From positions 1 through 64,000 of the forward strand of contig NZ_VUNN01000012.1 in the NCBI RefSeq assembly GCF_009695635.1: 64,000 nucleotides of DNA. Direction: 5' to 3'. Positions 42,989 through 52,117 of the stretch are shown piece by piece. The translations under genes and the position numbers were made by a program. This stretch comes from Bullifex porci (GTDB taxonomy: Bacteria; Spirochaetota; Spirochaetia; Sphaerochaetales; Sphaerochaetaceae). Numbering within the stretch: position 1 is the first letter of the stretch; every line of letters begins with the position of its first letter. The notes beneath the pieces were generated by a model that had not been told where the DNA came from, did not search any database, and saw only the letters and a list, made by a program, of their open reading frames with translations.

Positions 42989-44289
42989 AATACGAAGAAA
43001 AGCTATCGAAGATGATTCAAGTCGAAACAGTAAGTGTTAGAGGAGAATTAAATCTTCCAAAATTTATTAAGTTTCAGGAGCTATTAAAGGAATTATTTCC
43101 AAATGTATTTAAAACAATGGAATTTAAGACCTTTGATGGAGCGATGCTCTTAAGATGGAAGGCTAAGAATCCTAAAGCTGATCCAATTCTATTTATGAGC
43201 CACCAGGATGTTGTTGAAGCAACTGGGGAATGGAAATACCCACCATTTTCTGGCCAAATAGCTGAAGGTAAGATTTGGGGAAGAGGTACTGTTGATACTA
43301 AGGGTTCCCTATTTTGTATTTTCCAATCTCTAGAGGAGCTTATAGAGGAAGGCTACGAACCAAATGTAGATGTATATATTGCATCCTCTAACACTGAGGA
43401 GGTTGCAGGAGATGGTGCTCCTAAAATAGTTAAATATCTTAGTGATAATAATGTTCATCTTCAATTCTTAATCGATGAGGGTGGAATGATTAAATCTGAA
43501 CCTCTTAAGGGTGCTAAGGGTAGATTTGCTATGATTGGAACTCTTGAGAAGGGAACCTGTAACTTCAAGTTTATTGCTAAAGGAAAGGGTGGACATGCCT
43601 CAGTACCTGGTAAGAACACTCCTCTAGTAAGATTAGGTCAGTTCATGGCTTCTGTTGAGAAGGATGATCCATTTAAAGCAAAACTAAATGATACTACTAT
43701 CGAGATGTTTAGACGCTTAGGCCCATCAATAAAGGGTCCTCTTGGATTTGTACTTAGACATGCTAAGGGACTATCTCCACTACTAAATAAGGTGCTTCCA
43801 AAGGTTAATCCACTTGCAACAGCAATGATTAAAACTACTATGGCTTTTACTACATGCTCTGGCTCAAATGGATTAAACGTATTACCAGAGACAGCTTATG
43901 TAACTGGTAACTCTAGAGTTATTCACCACCAGGATGCAGATGAGACCTATAGAATAATTAGTGAAAGAGCTAAGCAATTTGATATCGACACAGAGATCAT
44001 CTACTCATCAACTGCATGTCCTGTTGTTGATTACAAGGGAAAAGAATTCAAGCTTATCGAGAATACTATTAAAGAAATCTTCCCTGGTGTAATTCCTTCT
44101 CCTTATGCTATGACAGGTGGAACAGATGCTCGCTTCTTCTCACCAGTAACAGAGAATGCAATACGCTTTGCACCTCTTGAAATAGATGAGCAGCAATATA
44201 AATCTATTCACGCGCTAAATGAAAACATTAATATCGATGTTTTACCAAAGGGCGTAGAGTTCTATAAAGCTATTGTTAAGAAGATGTGA
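42985..44289 (+). CDS. M20-family metallopeptidase / carboxypeptidase
   Basis: 434 residues. Zinc ligands are visible in PILFMSHQDVVEA (His74-region), WGRGTVDTKGSLF (Asp), SSNTEEVAGDGA (catalytic and ligand Glu) and a C-terminal IHALNENI (His). The dimerisation domain is between (GKGGHASVPGKNTPLVRLG). Relatives are dipeptidases or carboxypeptidases such as CPS1/PepV-like. No signal peptide, so cytosolic. As the last gene after two membrane proteins it probably processes an imported peptide or acyl-amino acid. Confidence 0.88.
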   Translation: MKYEEKLSKMIQVETVSVRGELNLPKFIKFQELLKELFPNVFKTMEFKTFDGAMLLRWKAKNPKADPILFMSHQDVVEATGEWKYPPFSGQIAEGKIWGRGTVDTKGSLFCIFQSLEELIEEGYEPNVDVYIASSNTEEVAGDGAPKIVKYLSDNNVHLQFLIDEGGMIKSEPLKGAKGRFAMIGTLEKGTCNFKFIAKGKGGHASVPGKNTPLVRLGQFMASVEKDDPFKAKLNDTTIEMFRRLGPSIKGPLGFVLRHAKGLSPLLNKVLPKVNPLATAMIKTTMAFTTCSGSNGLNVLPETAYVTGNSRVIHHQDADETYRIISERAKQFDIDTEIIYSSTACPVVDYKGKEFKLIENTIKEIFPGVIPSPYAMTGGTDARFFSPVTENAIRFAPLEIDEQQYKSIHALNENINIDVLPKGVEFYKAIVKKM

Positions 44290-44298
44290 AAAGTTAAA

Positions 44299-44319
44299 GC
44301 CCTCGATCTTTTCGAGGGC
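44299..44319. terminator. Bidirectional terminator between M20 and asnA
   Basis: GCCCTCGA-TCTTT-TCGAGGGC, a perfect 8-bp stem between convergent genes; weak T-runs on both sides. Confidence 0.75.
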
Positions 44320-44325
44320 CTATAA

Positions 44326-45357
44326 TTAAAATAGCTTAAAGCCTAGCTTCTTTGCTTCCTCATGAGCTTCATCCTGCCATACAGAAGCTTGAACCTCACC
44401 TATATGTGCTTTCTTTAAAAGGAACATACAAAGTCTACTTTGACCAATACCACCACCAATGGTTTCTGGGAATTCACCATTAATTAATCGTTTGTGCCAA
44501 TATAACTCTTTTCTTTCAAGCGCATTCTTTTCTTCAAGCTGTCTTAAAAGAGCTTCCTTATTTACTCTTATACCCATACTGCTTAATTCAAGAGAGGATT
44601 GTCTTACACTATCCCATACGATGATATCACCATTTAATCCCTTATGCTTTTCGTCTGTAGGAGTAGACCAGTCATCATAGTCAGGAGCTCTACCTGAATG
44701 AACCTCACCATTCTTAAGCTTAGCACCAATACCAATTAAGAATATTGCACCATACTCCTTAGCAAGCTCATACTCTCTCTGACTAGGAGTAAGCTCAGGA
44801 TATCTTTCATAAGCATCCTCACTATGAATAAAGGTAATATTTTCAGGTAAAATAGGAGTTAATGCTGAATAGGTTTCATGAACTAGGAACTCAGTTCTCT
44901 TTAAAGCACTATAAATGTCCCTTACTATGCTTTTAAGCATTTCAAGGTTTCTTTCACTATCACCTAATACTCTCTCCCAATCCCATTGGTCAACGTAAAT
45001 TGAGTGAATTGCGTCGATATCATCATCAGGACGTAGTGCATTCATATCTGTATATAAGCCAAAGCCTGGTTTAATGTTGTAATCAGCTAAAGCCATTCTC
45101 TTCCATTTAGCAAGTGACTGGACAATCTCCATCTTGCTATTATTCATATTACCAATTTCAAATCTGACAGGACGCTCAATACCATTTAAATCATCATTAA
45201 TACCACTACCAGATTTAACAAATAAAGGTGATGTAACTCTTGAAAGTCTAAGTGCTCCACTTAGCTCTCTCTCAAAGATATCCTTAACAAGCTTAATAGC
45301 TCTTTCTGTTTCTCTTTCAGAAAGAATTGGTTTATAACCATCTGGGAAAAATTTCAT
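44326..45357 (-). CDS. asnA: Aspartate-ammonia ligase (asparagine synthetase A)
   Basis: 343 residues. AsnA is a class-II-synthetase-like enzyme that makes asparagine from aspartate, ammonia and ATP. Recognisable: SRVTSPLFVKSGSGINDDLN, VRFEIGNMNNSKMEIVQSLAKWKR, IYVDQWDWE, LTPSQREYELAKEYGAIFLI and GGGIGQSRLCMFLL at the C-terminus. Slightly longer than the E. coli enzyme (330). GAGAGG precedes the ATG. It is monocistronic. AsnS is encoded 5.3 kb away. Confidence 0.95.
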   Translation of the reverse strand: MKFFPDGYKPILSERETERAIKLVKDIFERELSGALRLSRVTSPLFVKSGSGINDDLNGIERPVRFEIGNMNNSKMEIVQSLAKWKRMALADYNIKPGFGLYTDMNALRPDDDIDAIHSIYVDQWDWERVLGDSERNLEMLKSIVRDIYSALKRTEFLVHETYSALTPILPENITFIHSEDAYERYPELTPSQREYELAKEYGAIFLIGIGAKLKNGEVHSGRAPDYDDWSTPTDEKHKGLNGDIIVWDSVRQSSLELSSMGIRVNKEALLRQLEEKNALERKELYWHKRLINGEFPETIGGGIGQSRLCMFLLKKAHIGEVQASVWQDEAHEEAKKLGFKLF

Positions 45358-45565
45358 ATTTTACCTCTCTAAGGTTTGATGATAAACCAAAAAATAAATG
45401 ATGTGCAATATAATTTAAAAATCAATTATTCCAATTTTTTTATTATTTATTCTTTGTAACTAAATAAGTTATAAACCGAATATTAGACATCTTGACCAAA
45501 GAATGAAATAATATTATATATGAATTAACAAAAGCTGGGGTTAATTAATTCTTTTTGGAGGCTTT

Positions 45566-45925
45566 ATGACGAACAAAGAGATTGACATGATCCTTGAAAA
45601 GACCATGAATGGTTTTAATGTGCTTGAAGCAAATGAAATCTATGTTCATATTCAAGCATATCGAAGAGCATTAACAAATGAATTCAAAAGCAAAGTTACT
45701 TTTGCTGAGGCACTTAATCACTACATTGAAGACATTTTCTTACCTGTATCAAATAACATGAGAAATGATAAAACACTAAAAAAGATCATCAAAAAATATG
45801 GATTTGCATATGCATATTTAATTGTTACTGAGTGCTTAATAAGTAGCAAAAAGCTCACTCCTTTTGAAATGATACAAAGAGTGAGCTTCAGAACAGAAGA
45901 TCTTAAGAAAAGAATTGCAGCTTAA
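45566..45925 (+). CDS. Hypothetical helical protein
   Basis: 119 residues, all-helical in appearance, start with GGAGG four bases before ATG. Starts MTNKEIDMILEKTMNGFNVL; contains YRRALTNEFKSKVTFAEALN and ends KLTPFEMIQRVSFRTEDLKK. No signal, membrane segment or motif I recognise. Its 3' end touches the convergent DJ-1-like gene (overlap 4 bases). Confidence 0.65.
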   Translation: MTNKEIDMILEKTMNGFNVLEANEIYVHIQAYRRALTNEFKSKVTFAEALNHYIEDIFLPVSNNMRNDKTLKKIIKKYGFAYAYLIVTECLISSKKLTPFEMIQRVSFRTEDLKKRIAA

Positions 45926-46473
45926 GCTTGGTAGTAAATACTACTCTTTACCTTATTTGCGGTCTCGCTTCCTTCTAGGAGCTCAACGAGCTTAAAGCCT
46001 AGAGGCCAAGCATAGGCTGCACTCTTCGCAGTTACGATATTTGAATCAACTACTACCCCCTCTTTTGAAAACTCTAAATCAGGATAATATGACTCACAAC
46101 CTGGATAGCAGGTTGCTTTCTTCCCAACTAATAACCCTGCAGGACCTAATACTACAGCTGGAGCGGCACAAATTGCTGCAACTATTTTATTTTGTGCATG
46201 CTTTATTACAATTTCATTAACATCAAAGCTTTGAGCAAGGTTTATGCTTCCTGGCATTCCACCAGGAAGGAAAACTAAGTCAAACGTATCATTCTTAACT
46301 TCACTAATTAGCTTATCAGCAATGATTGGGATATTATGTGTAGAGACTACCCTATTTTCATCCTTAACTGCAGCTGTTACACACTCAACTCCACCCCTAA
46401 TTAAAGCATCAATTACAGATAGTGCCTCTACTTCCTCAAAGCCATCAGCAAGAAAAATTAAAGCCCTCTTCAT
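45922..46473 (-). CDS. DJ-1/PfpI family protein (YajL/ThiJ-like)
   Basis: 183 residues. ALIFLADGFEEVEALSVIDA at the start holds the conserved Glu; IVAAICAAPAVVLGPAGLL contains the nucleophile-elbow cysteine (AICAAP, Cys about 104). Family members act in protein/nucleotide deglycation or as redox-sensitive chaperones; exact function uncertain. ATGA overlap with the upstream DAHP synthase gene, with GGAGG four bases before the ATG, so it is co-translated. Confidence 0.88.
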   Translation of the reverse strand: MKRALIFLADGFEEVEALSVIDALIRGGVECVTAAVKDENRVVSTHNIPIIADKLISEVKNDTFDLVFLPGGMPGSINLAQSFDVNEIVIKHAQNKIVAAICAAPAVVLGPAGLLVGKKATCYPGCESYYPDLEFSKEGVVVDSNIVTAKSAAYAWPLGFKLVELLEGSETANKVKSSIYYQA

Positions 46474-47546
46474 AGAACCTCCATTACTCCACCATAGCGT
46501 TCAGCCTTCTTTAATAGCTGTGCACCATGAACAAGTATTCTCTCTGTTTCATCCCAACCAATACATGCATCTGTTACAGAAACACCATACTTTAAGGTTG
46601 ATTTATCACCACAAATAGGCTGGTTGCCTTCAAAGATATTACTTTCAAGCATGAAGCCTCTTATAGCCTTTTCTCCCCAAAGAACCTGGTCAAGTACATT
46701 TCTTAATACTCTCTTTTGTCTTGAGAAATTCTTTCTGCTATTACCGTGTGAACAGTCAATGATGATTGCAGGATTAATTCCAGCGTCATATAGCTTCTTT
46801 TTTGCAACCTCCACATCATCCTCATAGTAGTTTGGAGCTTTATCACCACCACGAAGAATTAAGTGACCAGCGTTATTACCCTTAGTACTTAATACAACTG
46901 TTTGACCATCCTTATTAATACCAATAAAGGAAGCAGGAGCTGCTGCACTCTTAATTGCATTAATTGCATTAGTAAGCTCACCACTTGTAGAGTTCTTAAA
47001 GCCAACAGGAACAGATAAGCCACTTGCTAAGGTTCTGTGGGTTTGGCTTTCAGTTGTTCTTGCACCAATACTAGACCAGCTCATTAGCTCATCAATATAT
47101 TGTGGGATAATTGGATCAAGGACCTCACATCCAAGTGCTAATCCCTTTTTTGCAATTTCAATTAAGAGGGATCGTGCAGTCTTTAAGCCCTTCTCTATAT
47201 CATAGCTTCCATCCATATCTGGATCTAAGATAAGACCCTTCCAACCAACTGTTGTTCTAGGCTTTTCAAAATATACTCTCATGACAACATAGAATTGGTC
47301 ACTAATCATATCTGAAAGTGCTTTTAATCTATCTGAATAATCTAAAGCTGCATCTGGATCATGAATAGAGCAAGGACCAACAACCGCAAGGAGTCTATGG
47401 TCAGTACCATTTAAAATGTTTTCGACAATCCTTCTTGATTCAGTTATTTGCTGTGATAACTCATCAGAGATAGGATAGATTTTTGCTATCTCGTTAGGTG
47501 TTGCTAACGGTTTAATATCAACGATTCTAGTATCTTTGTTACTCAT
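46470..47546 (-). CDS. aroF: 3-deoxy-7-phosphoheptulonate synthase (DAHP synthase, class I)
   Basis: 358 residues. First step of the shikimate pathway (PEP plus erythrose-4-phosphate). VVGPCSIHDPDAALDY, YFEKPRTTVGWKGL, GARTTESQTHRTLASGLSVP (the E. coli-type active site), GNNAGHLILRGG and IIDCSHGNSRKN are clear. The N-terminal extension (NEIAKIYPIS) matches the feedback-regulated AroF/G/H group; which amino acid inhibits it cannot be told. No Shine-Dalgarno: TATAAT (complement of 47553-47558) lies exactly six bases before the ATG, a leaderless-type start. Confidence 0.94.
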   Translation of the reverse strand: MSNKDTRIVDIKPLATPNEIAKIYPISDELSQQITESRRIVENILNGTDHRLLAVVGPCSIHDPDAALDYSDRLKALSDMISDQFYVVMRVYFEKPRTTVGWKGLILDPDMDGSYDIEKGLKTARSLLIEIAKKGLALGCEVLDPIIPQYIDELMSWSSIGARTTESQTHRTLASGLSVPVGFKNSTSGELTNAINAIKSAAAPASFIGINKDGQTVVLSTKGNNAGHLILRGGDKAPNYYEDDVEVAKKKLYDAGINPAIIIDCSHGNSRKNFSRQKRVLRNVLDQVLWGEKAIRGFMLESNIFEGNQPICGDKSTLKYGVSVTDACIGWDETERILVHGAQLLKKAERYGGVMEVL

Positions 47547-47589
47547 GAAAAAATTATAACAAATGTGTTACAAATATTAAATAAATGTT

Positions 47590-47623
47590 AAAAAAAATGG
47601 AGCTAATCTTTTAGACTAGCCCC
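47590..47623 (-). terminator. Terminator of the acyl-CoA synthetase operon
   Basis: On minus GGGGCTAGTCT-AAA-AGATTAGCTCC (two G-U pairs), then A and T8, just past the stop at 47638. Confidence 0.8.
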
Positions 47624-47637
47624 GACATTTACTATTA

Positions 47638-49431
47638 TTACTTTTTCTTTGGATATAAGAATCGCTTTATTTTCTGAGTAGCAGTCCTCTCAAAATTCTC
47701 CTCTTGAAGCTCTACGCTATCAATTCTATTTTGACTTGAAAGCTCCTTATTTACATTAATCTTTAAAGAATTAATATATTTCTTAGCCTCAACCTTAGCT
47801 TCATCAATAGTTATAGCAAGGCTCTTTGCCATTAGCTCAATATCTATTTTTATTAAAGCGAGAAGAGAGCCATTATCACTTACTACTAAGGATTCCTCAA
47901 CAAACTGTTGGTTATTAATTACACTCTCAATTGACTCAGGATAAATATTTTCACCGGCAGGTCCTAGAATCATAGTCTTACATCTACCCTTAATAGCTAG
48001 CTGTTTTTTATTGTTAATATATCCAAGGTCTCCAGTTTTAAAATATCCATCCTCTGTAAAGGCTTCCTTATTTAACTCAGGGTTATTATAGTAACCAGGC
48101 ATTACATTTGGGCCCTTAACAGCTATCTCACCTACCCCTTCAGAATTAGTGTTAATAAGCTTCATATCAATATCTGGAACTATATATCCAACATAGCCAA
48201 GTCTATGATCCTTCTTCTTTGGACCACATGCAGCAAGTAGTGGGCTAGTTTCTGTTAAGCCATAGCCTAGTGCATATGGGAAGCTTCCTCTATATAAGAA
48301 CTCCTCAACCTCTTTATCAAGAGGAGCACCACCAATTCCAAAGAACTTTAGCTTACCACCAAAGGTTTGAACAAGCTTCTTCTTTACTACTCTACAAACA
48401 AAGTTCTTTGTTAAAGGATTATTATAAATCTTCTCAAACTTTCCACCATTTTTAATCATTGGTGCAACAGCAGATTTATAAACCTTTTCCATTAGTAATG
48501 GAACAGAAAGAATTACATGTGGTTTAACATTCTTTAATGCAGGAAGAAGTATCGAAACTACAGGTGGCTTTCCTAGGAAGTGGATCTCTAAGCCTCTCAT
48601 CATTGTTAATAACTGTCCTGCTGTAAACTCATATACATGGCTAACTGGTAGGATAGATAATGCTCTCATACCTGGCTTTAATTTAATGTACTGAGTAGTT
48701 GATAAATCTGCATTTCTAAGTAAGTTCTTATGAGTTAAAACAACACCCTTAGAGGTTCCAGTAGTTCCAGAGGTGTAGATAATTGAAGCAATATCATCTT
48801 CCTCTAATGGTAAGCTACTAAGCTCCTTAATATTAAATTTAACTCTAGTTACATCAACACCTGGAAGATCAAAATAGTTTTTATCCTCCATTAGCTCTAC
48901 ACTCTGTGGTGGTAAATAGAAAATATCCTCAAGTCTAATTACTTCTATCTTATTACTAATTATAAAATCCTTTATTCCTAGGATCTGCTTTTTTCCACCG
49001 CAAATAAGCTTTGCTCCACAATTATTTAGAGCAAATACTGTCTCCTTTGGAGTAAATGCTGGTAATATAGGAACTGCGATAGCACCAATAGATGTAATAC
49101 CAAAATACATCATCATCCACATTGGGCTACCTTCACCATAGATAGCTATTTTATCACCCTTTTTAATACCAATATTTAATAAATACTGACTTATTGAGTG
49201 TACCTTAAATGCTAAATAGCGATATGTAAAGCTTACCTCATCCTCTCCACCAACAATGGTATAGCATAGTCTTGATGCATATCTTGCTGTACATGCATCA
49301 ATAAAATCTCTAAAGGTATATTTTTTCAAATTGTACATTGTAAGCCCATCGTTACGCTTAACACTCATACAATTCTTTTTTGAATATTCTTTAGCCTTTA
49401 ATTTAGCTGCTTTTTTCTTAGAATTTGCCAT
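47638..49431 (-). CDS. AMP-forming acyl-CoA synthetase (long-chain type), copy 1
   Basis: 597 residues. ATP/AMP motifs: IIYTSGTTGTSKGVVLTHKN (P-loop), GYGLTETSPLLAACG, GYFKTGDLGYI and the C-terminal lysine region (TATQKIKRFL). It activates fatty acids to acyl-AMP and acyl-CoA; membrane association is likely through hydrophobic surface, not through a TM segment. GGGAG precedes the ATG within the end of the MBL gene three bases upstream. Basic, lysine-rich N-terminus. It is related to the gene at 55454. Confidence 0.9.
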   Translation of the reverse strand: MANSKKKAAKLKAKEYSKKNCMSVKRNDGLTMYNLKKYTFRDFIDACTARYASRLCYTIVGGEDEVSFTYRYLAFKVHSISQYLLNIGIKKGDKIAIYGEGSPMWMMMYFGITSIGAIAVPILPAFTPKETVFALNNCGAKLICGGKKQILGIKDFIISNKIEVIRLEDIFYLPPQSVELMEDKNYFDLPGVDVTRVKFNIKELSSLPLEEDDIASIIYTSGTTGTSKGVVLTHKNLLRNADLSTTQYIKLKPGMRALSILPVSHVYEFTAGQLLTMMRGLEIHFLGKPPVVSILLPALKNVKPHVILSVPLLMEKVYKSAVAPMIKNGGKFEKIYNNPLTKNFVCRVVKKKLVQTFGGKLKFFGIGGAPLDKEVEEFLYRGSFPYALGYGLTETSPLLAACGPKKKDHRLGYVGYIVPDIDMKLINTNSEGVGEIAVKGPNVMPGYYNNPELNKEAFTEDGYFKTGDLGYINNKKQLAIKGRCKTMILGPAGENIYPESIESVINNQQFVEESLVVSDNGSLLALIKIDIELMAKSLAITIDEAKVEAKKYINSLKINVNKELSSQNRIDSVELQEENFERTATQKIKRFLYPKKK

Positions 49432-49434
49432 AAA

Positions 49435-50193
49435 TTACTCCCAATAGCTCTTACCACGTTCACAAATGATATAACGATTATCAACTGGAAGGGTCGAAAC
49501 CATTTCATTTAGTTTTTCTATAGAATTATTGTTTTCACTAACATGTATTAGATATATTGTTTTATTACTTAGCTTTGAATTAATAATAAAATCATGAGCC
49601 TGTTCATTAGATAAATGACCTCTATTACCCCTAACTCTTCTTTTTAATACATAGGGATACTTTCCATGCTCCAACATTTCATCATCATAATTACTTTCTA
49701 TAAATAGTATATTACTATCCTTGGCTAAAGCCTCTGCAGCTTCAGGAATAATACCTGTATCTGTCATTAAGAAAAAGGAATCCTTTCCATTTTCTATCTT
49801 ATAGCCACAGCTTCCTTGAGAATCATGAGAGGTACTAAAGCTCGTTATTACAAAATTATCAATTACTATTTTTTCACCGTAATCAAAGGTGCTTAGATTA
49901 TTATCCTTTAACCCTAGCTTACATAATATAGATGTTCCACCATCTCTCATACTTTTAGTTAGATGTACATTGATGCCACTGTCTCTATTAAATACTCCAG
50001 CTCCCTTAACATGATCAGGGTGAAGATGTGTTAAAAATAATGCCTTAATTGAGGTATATGGAATATCAGCATCTACAAGTCTACGCTTAAGACCTGTAAG
50101 AGTTAACCCTACATCAATTAGTATTGTTGTCTTTCCATCATAAAAGGCATAGCTATTTCCACAGCTTCCACTTGTAAGGACACTATATCTCAA
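49435..50193 (-). CDS. MBL-fold metallo-hydrolase (YycJ/WalJ-like)
   Basis: 252 residues from a TTG start (GGAGGGA five bases upstream) overlapping the ArsC-like gene's TGA. SVLTSGSCGNSYAFYDGKTT, TILIDVGLTLTGL, LFLTHLHPDHVKG (HxHxDH) and MTDTG...HLSNEQAH define a metallo-beta-lactamase fold of the YycJ group, putative exonucleases or hydrolases. Cytosolic. It lies between the ArsC-like gene and acyl-CoA synthetase in one operon. Confidence 0.87.
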   Translation of the reverse strand: MRYSVLTSGSCGNSYAFYDGKTTILIDVGLTLTGLKRRLVDADIPYTSIKALFLTHLHPDHVKGAGVFNRDSGINVHLTKSMRDGGTSILCKLGLKDNNLSTFDYGEKIVIDNFVITSFSTSHDSQGSCGYKIENGKDSFFLMTDTGIIPEAAEALAKDSNILFIESNYDDEMLEHGKYPYVLKRRVRGNRGHLSNEQAHDFIINSKLSNKTIYLIHVSENNNSIEKLNEMVSTLPVDNRYIICERGKSYWE

Positions 50194-50522
50194 CTCTGTC
50201 CCTCCAAGATAAATGAATCATCAAAGCCGCTATGAGTTTTCATCTTATATCTTAAGATAGGAGTTTTTAAAAGCTCAGGATGGTCAACGACCTCCTCTTG
50301 AGGATTAAAATCTCTCCAAGCATATCCATTTTTCTTATAATATGCACCTTCACTATCTATATATTCTTCAGGTTCTGAAGAGCGAAAAATACTCTCATAT
50401 TCTTTTTCTGAGAGCTTTTTTTCACTTAAATTTATAAACTGAAAATCAATTCTTCTTTCTTTACACCATCTAATCGCTTTTTGAGTTTCGCGACATTTTG
50501 GAGTTCCTATTATCTGTAACAT
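50190..50522 (-). CDS. ArsC/Spx-family thioredoxin-fold protein
   Basis: 110 residues. IIGTPKCRETQKAIRWCKER has the catalytic cysteine of the ArsC family (TPKCRETQKA; no CxxC). The rest fits the ArsC fold. It resembles the YffB/Spx group more than true arsenate reductases, as there is no ars operon nearby. Role in redox or RNAP regulation is inference. First gene of a three-gene operon, AAAGGT before the ATG. Confidence 0.8.
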   Translation of the reverse strand: MLQIIGTPKCRETQKAIRWCKERRIDFQFINLSEKKLSEKEYESIFRSSEPEEYIDSEGAYYKKNGYAWRDFNPQEEVVDHPELLKTPILRYKMKTHSGFDDSFILEGQS

Positions 50523-50690
50523 AAATACCTTTTTGTTATATTTTACTGTTTTAGAGGCTCAAGTCAACAAACTAAAAACCACTATTAGTAAAAAAGAAGT
50601 ATGGTTATTAATAACTAGTGGCTTATTATTGACCATAAATAGTGAAAAGAATAGAATTTTGTCAATATTTTTTAATAGGAGCGCATCAAA

Positions 50691-52076
50691 ATGCAGGAAA
50701 GAATCAAAGCTATCCTTCTTAGAGAGCCAAGTGATGAGATTATCAAGGCGGAAGGATGGGTACGAACAAAACGAGACAGTAAAAATGTATGTTTTTTGGA
50801 GATTAATGATGGATCTTCACTTAAGGGTTTACAGGTTGTAGTTGATAAGGATTCTTTCAATAATAATGAGGTGCTAGATAAAATCACTACAGGTAGTTCT
50901 GTTATTTGTGAAGGTAAAATTGTAGCTTCCTTAGGTGGAAACCAAAAGGTAGAAATGCAGCTGTCAAGCCTTACTCTTGTAGGTGAATGCCCAGTTGACT
51001 ACCCTCTTCAAAAGAAAAGACACACCATTGAATTCTTAAGAGAGATCGCACATCTAAGACCAAGAACAAATCTACTTGGAGCAGTTACTAGAGTTAGAAA
51101 TACTCTTGCTTATGCAGTACATTCCTTCTTCCAGGAAAATGGTTTTATCTATGTAAACACACCTTTAATTACATGCTCTGATGCAGAAGGTGCTGGAGAG
51201 ACTTTCCAAGTAACAACACTTGATCTTGATAAGGTTCCTCTAACAAAGGAAGGCAGTGTTGATTACTCTAAGGACTTCTTTGGTAAGAAGGCTTCCTTAA
51301 CAGTTTCAGGTCAGCTTGAGGGTGAGACTTATGCTATGGCAATGAAGAACATCTACACCTTTGGACCAACCTTTAGAGCTGAAAATAGTAACACAACAAA
51401 GCACCTAGCTGAGTTCTGGATGGTTGAGCCTGAGATGGCTTTCTGCTCACTCGATGGTGATATGGAAATTGCTGAGTCATTCCTTAAATATATCTTCTCA
51501 AAGTGTCTTGAAAAGAACCCAGAGGATATGGAGTTCTTTGATAACTTTGTATTAAAGGGTAACATCGAAACTCTTAGACATGTTATCGAAACACCATTTG
51601 CTCACATGACATACACAGATGCTATTAAGGTATTAGAGAAGGAAAATGATCATTTTGATTTCCCTGTACATTGGGGTTCTGATATCCAGACTGAGCATGA
51701 AAAGTTCTTAACTGAAAAGGTATGTAAGTCACCTGTAATTGTTACTGACTATCCTAAGGAAATCAAAGCTTTCTACATGAAGCTAAATGAGGATGGAAAG
51801 ACTGTAAGAGGTATGGATGTTCTTGTTCCAAGAATTGGTGAGATTATTGGTGGTTCAGAAAGAGAGAGTGATCTCAATATTCTTCTTTCAAGAATTAACG
51901 AGCTTGGTTTAAACCCAGAGGATTATTGGTGGTATCTTGATTTAAGAAAGTATGGATCTGTTCCACACTCTGGCTTTGGCTTAGGCTTTGAAAGAGCAGT
52001 TCAATATGTAACTGGTGTACAAAACATCAGAGACGTAATCCCATATCCAAGATATGTGAAGAGTGCAGATTTCTAA
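50691..52076 (+). CDS. asnS: Asparaginyl-tRNA synthetase
   Basis: 461 residues. An OB-fold anticodon-binding domain (VRTKRDSKNVCFLEINDGSS, 25-100) is followed by a class II core: HLRPRTNLLGAVTRVRN (motif 1 region), YTFGPTFRAENSNTTKHLAEFWM (motif 2; here in parts PTFRAENSNT and EFWMVEPE), and GSVPHSGFGLGFERAVQYVT (motif 3). AsnRS rather than AspRS from these motifs. AGGAG precedes the ATG. Confidence 0.96.
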   Translation: MQERIKAILLREPSDEIIKAEGWVRTKRDSKNVCFLEINDGSSLKGLQVVVDKDSFNNNEVLDKITTGSSVICEGKIVASLGGNQKVEMQLSSLTLVGECPVDYPLQKKRHTIEFLREIAHLRPRTNLLGAVTRVRNTLAYAVHSFFQENGFIYVNTPLITCSDAEGAGETFQVTTLDLDKVPLTKEGSVDYSKDFFGKKASLTVSGQLEGETYAMAMKNIYTFGPTFRAENSNTTKHLAEFWMVEPEMAFCSLDGDMEIAESFLKYIFSKCLEKNPEDMEFFDNFVLKGNIETLRHVIETPFAHMTYTDAIKVLEKENDHFDFPVHWGSDIQTEHEKFLTEKVCKSPVIVTDYPKEIKAFYMKLNEDGKTVRGMDVLVPRIGEIIGGSERESDLNILLSRINELGLNPEDYWWYLDLRKYGSVPHSGFGLGFERAVQYVTGVQNIRDVIPYPRYVKSADF

Positions 52077-52086
52077 AATTCTTTAA

Positions 52087-52117
52087 GCTGCCTGTTAATA
52101 GCAGGTAGCTATTATTT
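52087..52117 (+). terminator. Terminator of asnS
   Basis: GCTGCCTG and CAGGTAGC (one G-U) with a seven-base loop, then TATTATTTTAT. Confidence 0.7.
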
